The notes under the pieces: generated by a model
What the model was told of the DNA's origin: nothing
Databases searched by the model: none
The model's input: the letters and a program-made list of their open reading frames with translations, nothing else
Program-made: the position numbers and the translations under genes
NCBI GenBank assembly: GCA_018065185.1
Contig: JAGHTU010000063.1
Coordinates: 1-55,392 of the forward strand
Direction: 5' to 3'
Source: Candidatus Equicola faecalis
GTDB lineage: Bacteria; Bacteroidota; Bacteroidia; Bacteroidales; Bacteroidaceae
DNA: 55,392 nucleotides
Shown here: positions 1-7,690 of the stretch, piece after piece
Layout: each line of letters opens with the position of its first letter
How positions within the stretch are numbered: position 1 is the first letter of the stretch

Positions 1-122
1 ATAATCTATCTTATCTCATATCTCATCTATAATCTCTCATATCTCATATCTCATATCTCATTTATCATCTCTCATCTCTCATCTCTCATCTCTCATCTCT
101 CATCTCTCATCTCTCATCTCTC
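1..122. repeat. Heptanucleotide microsatellite (CTCATCT)n with degenerate upstream units
   Basis: Seven perfect head-to-tail copies of CTCATCT lie at 71-119. They are preceded by degenerate ATCTCAT-like units back to the window edge. The tract is about 150 bp upstream of the promoter at 274-281 of a secreted protein gene. Seven-base slippage here would change spacing, not a reading frame. The tract may extend beyond the window. Confidence 0.9.
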
Positions 123-346
123 TGTTGTCATTATTCAGATGCTCTCTTTTCTAGTCGAAGCTGAATGTGTGAGGTGAGCTATTGTTCTTATAAATATAGG
201 TTTTTCCACGATTGTAAACTCTTGATATAGATTAAAAAAATTTTCGAAATTAGGAAGTTTATTTAAGTTTTAATACTTTTGCCCCGAAAGCTAATTTTAA
301 TTATTTTAAATAATCGTATTATTAAAACTTAAAAACTATTTTATTT
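123..346. other. Intergenic region upstream of the first secreted protein
   Basis: AT-rich, with no open reading frame I can support. It holds the promoter at 274-281 and a leader of about 60 nt before the ATG at 347. Nothing else was recognised. Confidence 0.5.
250..281 (+). promoter_or_regulatory. Bacteroidetes-type promoter (-7 box TACTTTTG)
   Basis: TACTTTTG at 274-281 fits the TAnnTTTG -7 consensus of the Bacteroidetes primary sigma factor. The -33 region is weak, with no clear TTTG at 19-21 bp. Transcription would start near 288, giving an A/T-rich leader to the gene at 347. Confidence 0.55.
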
Positions 347-1927
347 ATGAAAAAGATTTTTACGCTTATTGCATGCCTTTGTATGGTAATTACAGCTAAT
401 GCTGACACTCTTCTCTTTGAGGACACTCCAGAGCAAGGCAAGATGATTGGTTGGGGAACAGGTTTCTCCAAGGAAAATGCTACAGAGGCAGATGTATTCT
501 GCTATAAGATTACTACTACAACAAAAGGCAATTCATGGGATGTTCAGTTTGCTTATGATTCAGCGCAGCTTCCTGCCGTTGTTTTTGAGAATGGCAAGAC
601 TTACAAACTTATGATTAAGGCTAAGGCTTCTGCTGCTTACTCACTTGCAGCACAACTTCAAAAGCCAGATGGCTATGTTGGTTGTGGTGATTTCACTAAG
701 TTGAACCTTACCACCGAATGGCAAGATCTTGAGGCTACTGTGACTTGTAGTGGCGATGGGGCAACTCGTCTTCTCTTCAGTTGCGGTGACTTTGTGGGTA
801 ACATCTTCGTTGCCAAGGTTTCAGTATATGAAGTGACTGGTGGTCCTACTCCTACAAAAGAGACTCTCCTTATTGAGGATACTCCGGAGCAAGGCAAGCT
901 GATTGGTTGGGGAACGGGTTTCTCTAAGGAAAATGCTACAGAAGGAGATGTGTTCTGCTATAAGATTTCCACTACGACAGCAGGCAATCCTTGGGAAGTT
1001 CAGTTTGCATACGACTTTACAACAACCACTCCAACTATCACTTTTGAGAATGGCAAGACTTACAAGATTAAGGTGAAAGCAAAGGCATCTGCAGCTTATG
1101 CACTTGCAGCACAACTGCAAAACCCTGAAGGTTATACTAACTGTGGTGACTTCCCTAAGATGAACCTTACCACTGAATGGCAAGATCTTGAGGCCACTGT
1201 GACTTGTAATGGTGATGGTGCTAATCGTCTTATCTTTAATTGTGGTGACTTCGTAGGTAACATCTTCGTTGCTAAGGTTGGTGTCTATGAGTTGTCGGCT
1301 TCAACAGACGACGAAACAAACCCTGAAACAAACTTAATTAAAGATGCTGATTCGTATAACTTTAATAATTTGGATTATTCATTCAATGAAGGTAGCATTC
1401 ATTGGTATGGATGGGGTTCAGGCACTAAAGAAGTTGTAGCTCCGGGTTATGGTGATAGCGCTGGATGTTTGCATCTTGTAAGTCCGTCTGCTGGTAATCA
1501 TTATGATTCTCAGCTTGCATACGATGTGGCTATTGAGAATGGTCAGACTTATACTATTGTCTTTTTTGCTAAGGCTTTGAATGCTGGTGGCACTATCCAG
1601 TTAGCATATCAAAACGCTTCTGACTATTCAGGTGGCGGTTATCAAGATATCAATCTGACTACTGAATGGGCTCAATACACAGTAAATTGGAATGCTGTTG
1701 AACTGTCAAAGGCAATGGACAGAATCACAATCAACTATGGTAAGGTGGTAAACGAATACTTCATCGATCGTTTCCTTATCACAAAGGATTCAACAACAGG
1801 TGTTGATGAAGTCAAGGTTGTCCGTCCGTCTGTAGCGCGCGTAATGTATAATCTTCAAGGTGTTCGCGTGGGCGATGATTATAAGGGTGTTGTTCTTATG
1901 GATGGTAAGAAGTTCTTGAAGAGATAA
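347..1927 (+). CDS. Secreted protein with three CBM4/9-like beta-sandwich domains and Prevotella-type C-terminal tail
   Basis: The 526-aa protein has a signal peptide (MKKIFTLIACLCMVITANA, cleavage before D20). Two near-identical modules follow at about residues 21-163 and 173-316, then a more distant third at about 329-480. Each has the layout of CBM_4_9-type jelly rolls (NGKTYKL..KAKA, then LTTEWQDLEATVTC). No catalytic domain is seen, so it is probably a carbohydrate-binding or adhesin-like surface protein; the ligand is unknown. Residues about 495-526 carry MYNLQGVRV...YKGVV...GKKFLKR, a tail shared with three other proteins here and probably an export or anchoring signal. It is a single-gene unit between the promoter at 274 and the terminator at 1998-2037. 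Confidence 0.8.
   Translation: MKKIFTLIACLCMVITANADTLLFEDTPEQGKMIGWGTGFSKENATEADVFCYKITTTTKGNSWDVQFAYDSAQLPAVVFENGKTYKLMIKAKASAAYSLAAQLQKPDGYVGCGDFTKLNLTTEWQDLEATVTCSGDGATRLLFSCGDFVGNIFVAKVSVYEVTGGPTPTKETLLIEDTPEQGKLIGWGTGFSKENATEGDVFCYKISTTTAGNPWEVQFAYDFTTTTPTITFENGKTYKIKVKAKASAAYALAAQLQNPEGYTNCGDFPKMNLTTEWQDLEATVTCNGDGANRLIFNCGDFVGNIFVAKVGVYELSASTDDETNPETNLIKDADSYNFNNLDYSFNEGSIHWYGWGSGTKEVVAPGYGDSAGCLHLVSPSAGNHYDSQLAYDVAIENGQTYTIVFFAKALNAGGTIQLAYQNASDYSGGGYQDINLTTEWAQYTVNWNAVELSKAMDRITINYGKVVNEYFIDRFLITKDSTTGVDEVKVVRPSVARVMYNLQGVRVGDDYKGVVLMDGKKFLKR
407..1294 (+). repeat. Internal tandem duplication of a ~455-bp module
   Basis: 407-835 and 863-1294 encode the same module (residues from T21 and T173) and stay similar at the DNA level, for example GAGCAAGGCAAG and AACCTTACCAC in both copies. 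This suggests fairly recent duplication, with potential for copy-number change by recombination. Confidence 0.85.
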
Positions 1928-1997
1928 AAAGAAGCATTTCTAATAAATTTCGGCTTAATCTTAATAGATAAAGCAAGATTTTATTAAACGTATAAGG

Positions 1998-2037
1998 CAA
2001 GGGCACGGTCTATTTTGATTCGGTGCTCTTGTTTTTT
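1998..2037 (+). terminator. Rho-independent terminator
   Basis: CAAGGGCAC (1998-2006) pairs with GTGCTCTTG (2023-2031) with one G-U pair, followed by T6 at 2032-2037. It ends the transcript of the first secreted protein. Confidence 0.8.
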
Positions 2038-2118
2038 CTTGTCGCGAACAAACTCGCAATCATTACCGCATGAAAAGGCGGATATTTCGTTGATTTTAAT
2101 CAATTTATGATAAATGAC

Positions 2119-2149
2119 TTGGAAGCTAATCTCTTTTTTTATATCTTTG
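2119..2149 (+). promoter_or_regulatory. Bacteroidetes-type promoter for the GH8 unit
   Basis: TTG at 2119-2121 and TATCTTTG at 2142-2149 are separated by 20 bp, a good match to the -33/-7 consensus. Transcription should start near 2155. This gives a leader of about 275 nt before the next large gene at 2430, and that leader contains a short ORF and a G10 tract. Confidence 0.75.
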
Positions 2150-2191
2150 CCCCCATCAACAATAAATATTTTAAAACTAAATAAGATAATT

Positions 2192-2299
2192 ATGCGTGCG
2201 AATGTTTATAACACGCTGGCTTCCAATCTATTAATGGGGGGGGGGTATTACCTCTCTAACAAAAAATTTATACCTTACGAGAAGCATTTTTATGCATGA
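2192..2299 (+). CDS. Possible short leader ORF interrupted by a G10 tract
   Basis: An ATG at 2192 opens a 35-codon frame (MRANVYNTLASNLLMGG...) just downstream of the predicted transcription start. G10 at 2236-2245 lies inside it. Deleting one G extends the frame to about 55 codons, ending near 2360; adding one G creates a stop within about four codons. No family was recognised. It could be a phase-variable leader peptide, or non-coding leader with a chance frame. A start further upstream is excluded because it would overlap the promoter. Confidence 0.3.
   Translation: MRANVYNTLASNLLMGGGYYLSNKKFIPYEKHFYA
2236..2245. repeat. Homopolymeric G10 tract
   Basis: Ten consecutive G on the + strand in an otherwise A/T-rich leader, about 85 bp after the predicted transcription start and 185 bp before the gene at 2430. 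Such tracts are prone to slipped-strand mispairing. Confidence 0.9.
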
Positions 2300-2429
2300 A
2301 CTATATGGTTTGTGCAAGATTCCTATGCGTGTATCATTTTGCTATAGCATGTCTGATGAATAAATATAAATCCCTTGAAACAGGAATATAATAAGAACAA
2401 AAACAATAATTATTAAAAAATCAACAACG

Positions 2430-4685
2430 ATGAAAACAATTAAAAAATTAGCATTAATGCTACTCTTGCTGACTCTTAGTGTTAGTGGTTCAGCACAATC
2501 GAGAAATGGACAAACTTACCAAGACCCAGAAGAAACTGGTGACTGGTATTTGATGCTTGAAGACTTTGAGGGAGTTTGGCCTACAATTAACTCATCTAAT
2601 CTTAGCAAAATTTCAACTCAAACAGACCATACTACATATATGTACTGGAATGAAGGTTGGAATGATAATTACACTATTACTATCAATATTCCATCGTCAG
2701 TTATAGGTGTAGAATTTGATGCACTTGTAGTTAGCATGAAAGGTCATGCGTATGATAGTGATAAAAATATGGATATTTATTACAACGATGTAAAAATAGC
2801 TCAATTGCCAAAATATACATCAGAAAATTGGGATGAGAAATCATTAGTTTTGAGTAGTCCATTGAAATTTGCTCAAGGTACTTCAGTAATCCAACTTAAA
2901 TTTGAGCATAGTGGTAATCCAAAATATGGTTTGGACAATATCCGCTTGAAATATAAAGAAGCTCCTACGCCAGTAGATCCATCGGCTCCTGAGATTACAA
3001 CAGATTTGAATGCAGAGTATTCTGTGAATCAAGGTGGTGCTTTAGCTCTGACTATTGGCGCAAGTGGTAACCCAACACCAACATATCAGTGGTATTCTAA
3101 TGCGACAGCAACAACAGAGGGTGCAACTGCGATTGAAGGTGCAACTGATGTTACATATAATGTACCTACAACAACCATTGGTGATGTATATTATTATTGC
3201 GTAGCAACAAACTCAGAGGGAAGTGCTACTTCTACAATCGCAAAGGTTACAGTTACGGAAAAGCCTGCGTCAAAGAGCAAGAATGGAACTTGCTATGAAG
3301 AAGGCGGAAATTACTATTATATGATTGAAGACTTTGAGGATGGAGAACTCGCTTGGAGCGGATCGAATTTTACTCCAAATTTGGACGGAGATGACGAAAA
3401 TCATTATATGAGTACCACAAATTCAGATGGTAATAATTATAGCGTTTCTACTAGTGTTTCTTTGCCAGAGGGTATGACATTTTCAGAGGAATGGGTTGAG
3501 GCAATAGTTTTTGATTTAAAACAAGCTCAACGTGATATGAAAGATAAAGAACTCCAATTCAAAATTGATAATGATAATGTCGCAAAAGCGGGGGCAAACA
3601 CTATCCTTGACGATTGGGAAGATTGGAAATGGCACATAGATCATTCTGTTAATGTTACAAATTGGAACGATTTAAAAGAATTCGTTTTCGATATCTTTAA
3701 AAACGGTTATGGTGGTAAATATTCTATCGATAACATCCGCTTGAAATTGAAGAAAGCTGGTCCTACGCCTGTTGACCCAACAAGTGGCGATTGTGGCGAA
3801 GATGCACATTGGGCTTATGATGCAACGACGACATCTCTTGCCATCACAGGCACAGGCGAGATGACAGACTTTGCCGAAGGTGCGACACCTTGGAACGCTT
3901 ATCTCTCAGCAATCACCACAGTAGATGTGGCAGAAGGCATCACAAAGGTAGGTGCAAATGCTTTCAAGGGCATCAACAGTAGCGCAGTACTCACATTCCA
4001 TAGCATTCCAGCCTTTGGCGCAGATGCAGTGGTAGAGGGTAAGGCAAACCTTGCATTGGTAGATGCAAATCATCCATTTGTTGCAAGTGACTTTACGAAT
4101 GCCCCTACATTTGCAGAGGCTTCTTACGTGCGTTCATTGAGTAAAGACGTTTTGGCTACATTTGTATTGCCATTTGTCCCTGCTGATATCACAGCATCAC
4201 CGATAAAGTTCTATGCGATTAGAAATACCACCGCTTCGTCAGTATCTTTCGCTCTACAGGAGAGCATCGAAGCAGGTGTGCCTTACTTGATTGAGAATAC
4301 CGGCGATGAAGATGAGTTTACTCTAGAAGCAACTAATGTTAATCTTACCGCCCTTGTGTCACAGACACAATTTGATATGAATCTTGTTGGTGTATATCAA
4401 TATAGACAGGTGCGCGATGATAATGCTTATGCATTGAATAATAATAATCAGTTCCAACGAACAAGCAAAAACATCAACTTGCAGCCATTCCGCGCTTATC
4501 TTTATGCTCCAAATTCTGTGAATGCTAAAATAGATGTCGATTTTGGCGAGCCTACAGGAATTAACGATGTGAAAGGGTCAAGATTAGACGATCACAATGC
4601 TCTCTATAATCTTCAAGGTGTCCGCGTAAAGGCAGGCTATAAGGGTGTTGTCCTTACGAATGGTAAAAAGTTTATTGCTCAATAA
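2430..4685 (+). CDS. Large secreted multidomain adhesin-like protein (two beta-sandwich repeats, Ig-like domain, BspA-like cap)
   Basis: The 751-aa protein begins with a signal peptide (MKTIKKLALMLLLLTLSVSG, then SAQS). Two related modules (about residues 26-180 and 284-446) each carry an EDFE motif near the start and DNIRLK near the end. An Ig-like domain lies between them (about 187-277, YQWYSN...YYYCVATNSEG). At about 449-540 is the segment typical of the N-cap of BspA-type leucine-rich proteins (GTGEMTDF...PWNAYLS...GANAFKG). A beta-rich region follows, then the shared tail YNLQGVRV...GKKFIAQ. No catalytic motif is visible; binding or adhesion is inferred. It is first in a unit with the small ORF at 4707 and the GH8 gene. 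Confidence 0.75.
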   Translation: MKTIKKLALMLLLLTLSVSGSAQSRNGQTYQDPEETGDWYLMLEDFEGVWPTINSSNLSKISTQTDHTTYMYWNEGWNDNYTITINIPSSVIGVEFDALVVSMKGHAYDSDKNMDIYYNDVKIAQLPKYTSENWDEKSLVLSSPLKFAQGTSVIQLKFEHSGNPKYGLDNIRLKYKEAPTPVDPSAPEITTDLNAEYSVNQGGALALTIGASGNPTPTYQWYSNATATTEGATAIEGATDVTYNVPTTTIGDVYYYCVATNSEGSATSTIAKVTVTEKPASKSKNGTCYEEGGNYYYMIEDFEDGELAWSGSNFTPNLDGDDENHYMSTTNSDGNNYSVSTSVSLPEGMTFSEEWVEAIVFDLKQAQRDMKDKELQFKIDNDNVAKAGANTILDDWEDWKWHIDHSVNVTNWNDLKEFVFDIFKNGYGGKYSIDNIRLKLKKAGPTPVDPTSGDCGEDAHWAYDATTTSLAITGTGEMTDFAEGATPWNAYLSAITTVDVAEGITKVGANAFKGINSSAVLTFHSIPAFGADAVVEGKANLALVDANHPFVASDFTNAPTFAEASYVRSLSKDVLATFVLPFVPADITASPIKFYAIRNTTASSVSFALQESIEAGVPYLIENTGDEDEFTLEATNVNLTALVSQTQFDMNLVGVYQYRQVRDDNAYALNNNNQFQRTSKNINLQPFRAYLYAPNSVNAKIDVDFGEPTGINDVKGSRLDDHNALYNLQGVRVKAGYKGVVLTNGKKFIAQ

Positions 4686-4706
4686 AAAATATAAAACATA
4701 TGGAAT

Positions 4707-4877
4707 ATGAAAAAACAAATATATTTCGCACCAGAAACAATAGAGATAATATGTAATCTTGAACGTGTCATTATGAGTGGTTCCATGGAAGTTGCTATTG
4801 ATGATGAGATAATTGATGAAGATATTGATGCTCAAGCCAAAGATGGTGATAATGAATTTTGGGATGATCTGAATTAG
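4707..4877 (+). CDS. Small acidic peptide (56 aa), unknown function
   Basis: ATG at 4707 and TAG at 4875-4877 encode a 56-aa protein: a lysine/aromatic start (MKKQIYFAPE), a hydrophobic segment with one Cys, the motif VIMSGSME near residues 21-28, then a strongly acidic tail rich in D and E. It has no signal peptide or known domain. It sits 21 bp after the gene at 2430 and 27 bp before the GH8 start, inside one transcription unit. I recall similar short acidic proteins near secreted-protein genes in Prevotella but cannot confirm it. The peptide may be a cytosolic accessory or a secreted peptide precursor. Confidence 0.55.
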   Translation: MKKQIYFAPETIEIICNLERVIMSGSMEVAIDDEIIDEDIDAQAKDGDNEFWDDLN

Positions 4878-4904
4878 AAAAAGGATTTGAATGGTGAGAA
4901 CATT

Positions 4905-7166
4905 ATGAAGAAAATATTGTTCATTACTTTATTGACAATAGTATCAACAGCATTGCGTGCATCTATTGTCATAGAAGCAGAAACAATGACACTTGGTGGG
5001 CCATACGCAGGAGCAATCTCTAATCCTTTTAATGGTGTCGCCCTCTATGGTAATGGCGACAATGGAGTGAAGAATGTCAACTTCACCGATGGCGATGGTG
5101 AATATACCATTAAAGTGACAGGTGCTAGTAGTAACTCGTCCTCAGCAGGTGTTTCACTATATATTGCAGGACAAAAGGTTGCAGCATTTTCATTCTCAGG
5201 CACTTCGGTATCAGTACAGACAACGCAAAAAAAGCTCAACTTCTCTTCACAACCAACAGAGGTGAAACTTTTGCTCGAGACTGACAACGGCTCAAACGAT
5301 ACCTATATTGACAAGATAGAATTCGTCTTTGATAAGCCTATTATCGAACGCCCAGACCCTGTGCTTCCGACACAAGGTGCCTACTATACTGGCAACTATC
5401 GTAACCTAATCAAAGAAGCAGGACATACAGATGCTGACATCAACAATCGTTTGCAGATGTTGTGGGACAAATATTTTGTCAATGGCAATGCAGACAATGA
5501 ACGACTCTATTACGAATTAGGGGCAGATGAGGCATATATACTTGATGTGAACAATAATGATGTTCGCTCAGAAGGTATGTCATACGGAATGATGATTTGC
5601 GTGCAGATGGATAAAAAAGCGCAATTTGACAAGCTTTGGAAATTCGTCAAGAACAGAATGCAGATACAAGAAGGCTCTAAAAAGGGTTACATAGCTTGGA
5701 AATGCTCTAAAGACGGAAGTTCAAGAGATGGAAACTGTGCACCAGATGGCGATGAGGTCATAGCCATGGCTTTGATGTTTGCTGCTGGTCGTTGGGGTAG
5801 TGGCACAGGCATTTATGACTATTGGAAAGAAGCTAACGACATTCTTAATAATGCGTTGCAAAAAGATCACTATATCAACTCTTCGACAACAAATATGTTT
5901 AATGATGAAGCCGCGCAAGTAGTCTTTGTGCCTTATGCTTCAAGTGCTACACATACTGACCCTTCTTACCATATGCCAGCATTCTATGCTTTATGGAGCA
6001 AATGGGCAAACTATCGCAGACCAATATGGGAGAAGTTTGCCAATAAGAGTCGTGAGATGTATTTGAAGTTTGCTAACAGCACAACAGGGCTCATGCCTGA
6101 CTATGCAAACTTTGATGGCACACCAACGGGTTCGGGACATCAAGAGTTTCGCTTTGATGCTTGGCGTTGTGCCTTGCACATGGGACTTGATTACGAATGG
6201 TTCTGTGGTTCGGAAAACGAAGTGACAATAATAGGAAAACTTTTCGACTTCTTTAAAAAAGAAGGCATCGAGTCTTACGGCTCAGAATATCAACTGAACG
6301 GGAAGAAACTATCCTCAGACCACTCTCCTGGTCTTGTGGCTTGTAATGCAGCAGGTGCTTTGGCATGTAATAATAAAGTGATTTGGGATATATTGGATAA
6401 CTGCCAAACAGCAAGTATGACATGGGGACGCTACCGTTATTACGATGGTATGCTATATTTCCTCGGTTATCTCGCAGCAACTGGTAACTTCAAAATCTAT
6501 AAGCCAGCAGAGGTTCTTGATGTAGCTTATGATGAGCAGTTCCAATATGTTGATAATGGGGAAAATCTTTTGGTTGACGATTATGAGAATGTGCCTGAAG
6601 GTTATGAGTACTTTATGAATATGTATGACAATAATAATGCCTCAGCAACCGTTGTGACTGATCCAAAGAGCAGTAGCAATCATGCTTTGCACATCTTGCC
6701 GGACAATTATGACCAGTTCTACTATCTGCACTATATACTTCCAAAAGGACAAACACTCTCGGGAGATTTCACACAGATAGAGTTTGACGTGTATTATGAC
6801 CCGTCAGGTGATAATAATAATCAAGAGCTGAAAGTTTGTCTGGGTAAAAATAACAACATCATATATAAAGAAAGCACTGGACCAACGAGTTCACATGGAG
6901 TATGGAAGCATGTCACAGCTCCTATAAGTGGCTCTTATGGAAATGATTTCAAACTGTTTATAAATGTGCGCACAGCACATGCAAATTTCTATATTGATAA
7001 TTTGAAACTCAAACTTAAACACCCTATTACACCTACAAGCATCACAGAGATAAATAGCAACGATACAAAATCATCGGCTGTTTACAATCTCCGTGGACAA
7101 CGCGTAAAGGCGCAGAGCCGTGGTCTGATATACATAAAAGGTGGCAAGAAGTTTATAGCAGAATGA
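4905..7166 (+). CDS. Glycoside hydrolase family 8 enzyme (xylan/oligoxylan type) with flanking binding domains
   Basis: The start is placed at ATG 4905, giving a signal peptide MKKILFITLLTIVSTALRAS; an in-frame TTG at 4887 would break it. Order (753 aa): CBM6/35-like domain (about 22-145, starting VIEAETMTLGG), GH8 (alpha/alpha)6 domain (about 155-535), C-terminal beta-sandwich (about 560-705), shared tail GKKFIAE. GH8 landmarks are E223 in RSEGMSYGMM (general acid), APDGDE around D281, and D418 in FDAWRC (expected base). These resemble reducing-end xylose-releasing exo-oligoxylanases more than cellulases, so a role on xylo-oligosaccharides is likely but not proven. It is last in the unit from 2142, before the terminator at 7215. 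Confidence 0.85.
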   Translation: MKKILFITLLTIVSTALRASIVIEAETMTLGGPYAGAISNPFNGVALYGNGDNGVKNVNFTDGDGEYTIKVTGASSNSSSAGVSLYIAGQKVAAFSFSGTSVSVQTTQKKLNFSSQPTEVKLLLETDNGSNDTYIDKIEFVFDKPIIERPDPVLPTQGAYYTGNYRNLIKEAGHTDADINNRLQMLWDKYFVNGNADNERLYYELGADEAYILDVNNNDVRSEGMSYGMMICVQMDKKAQFDKLWKFVKNRMQIQEGSKKGYIAWKCSKDGSSRDGNCAPDGDEVIAMALMFAAGRWGSGTGIYDYWKEANDILNNALQKDHYINSSTTNMFNDEAAQVVFVPYASSATHTDPSYHMPAFYALWSKWANYRRPIWEKFANKSREMYLKFANSTTGLMPDYANFDGTPTGSGHQEFRFDAWRCALHMGLDYEWFCGSENEVTIIGKLFDFFKKEGIESYGSEYQLNGKKLSSDHSPGLVACNAAGALACNNKVIWDILDNCQTASMTWGRYRYYDGMLYFLGYLAATGNFKIYKPAEVLDVAYDEQFQYVDNGENLLVDDYENVPEGYEYFMNMYDNNNASATVVTDPKSSSNHALHILPDNYDQFYYLHYILPKGQTLSGDFTQIEFDVYYDPSGDNNNQELKVCLGKNNNIIYKESTGPTSSHGVWKHVTAPISGSYGNDFKLFINVRTAHANFYIDNLKLKLKHPITPTSITEINSNDTKSSAVYNLRGQRVKAQSRGLIYIKGGKKFIAE

Positions 7167-7214
7167 TCGTTCTATAAATTTGAAACAACAAGTTTGCTGT
7201 CAATCATAAAAGAG

Positions 7215-7250
7215 AAGAGCAAGAGCATAAGCGCCCTTGCTCTTTTTATA
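7215..7250 (+). terminator. Rho-independent terminator after the GH8 gene
   Basis: AAGAGCAAG (7215-7223) pairs perfectly with CTTGCTCTT (7236-7244), followed by a T-rich run. Confidence 0.85.
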
Positions 7251-7309
7251 AAGTTATAAAAAGTTATAAAATCAACTGTGGGCAAATAAGACAAACACTA
7301 AAAAATCAC

Positions 7310-7317
7310 TATATTTG
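7310..7317 (+). promoter_or_regulatory. Promoter -7 box TATATTTG for rsfS-ftsH-cdsA-surE
   Basis: TATATTTG at 7310-7317 fits the -7 consensus and lies 19 bp before the preferred rsfS ATG (7337), implying a very short leader. No strong -33 box is visible at the usual distance. Confidence 0.55.
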
Positions 7318-7336
7318 CAAACTTTATATTGTGCAG

Positions 7337-7687
7337 ATGAAGAAAGATTTAATAAAGATTATAACAAAAGGTATTCAGGAAAAGAAGGGAAGGAACATCG
7401 CCATCATCGATTTGCGGAAGATTGAAGGTGCGGTGTGCAATCATTTTATCATTTGCGAAGGCGGTTCGCCGGCACAGATAGAAGCCATTGCTGAATCAAT
7501 CGGCGATATGGCGCGTGCCGAAGGCGAGAAGCCTACAAATGTCATAGGTCTGAATAACTGCCAATGGGTGGCAATGGACTATGTGGATGTGATTGTGCAT
7601 ATCTTTCTGCCTGATGTGCGGCAATATTATGACATCGAACACCTCTGGGAAGATGCGAAGATTAAACGGATAAAAGACGAAGATTAG
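7337..7687 (+). CDS. rsfS: Ribosome silencing factor RsfS (Iojap family)
   Basis: The 116-aa protein matches the RsfS/Iojap family in full length. It has the N-terminal helix, then IAIIDLRKIEG and NHFIICEG, and the conserved WVAMDYVDVIVHIFLPDVRQYYDIEHLW block near the C terminus. RsfS binds ribosomal protein L14 on the 50S subunit and blocks 30S joining when nutrients are low. An in-frame GTG at 7331 is possible, but ATG 7337 better suits the close promoter. ftsH begins 3 bp downstream, so the genes are probably co-transcribed. Confidence 0.92.
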   Translation: MKKDLIKIITKGIQEKKGRNIAIIDLRKIEGAVCNHFIICEGGSPAQIEAIAESIGDMARAEGEKPTNVIGLNNCQWVAMDYVDVIVHIFLPDVRQYYDIEHLWEDAKIKRIKDED

Positions 7688-7690
7688 ATA

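Noticed and set aside
2114..2191. Earlier start for the small ORF at 2192
   Set aside because: It would begin upstream of the promoter boxes at 2119-2149 and so lie outside the transcript.
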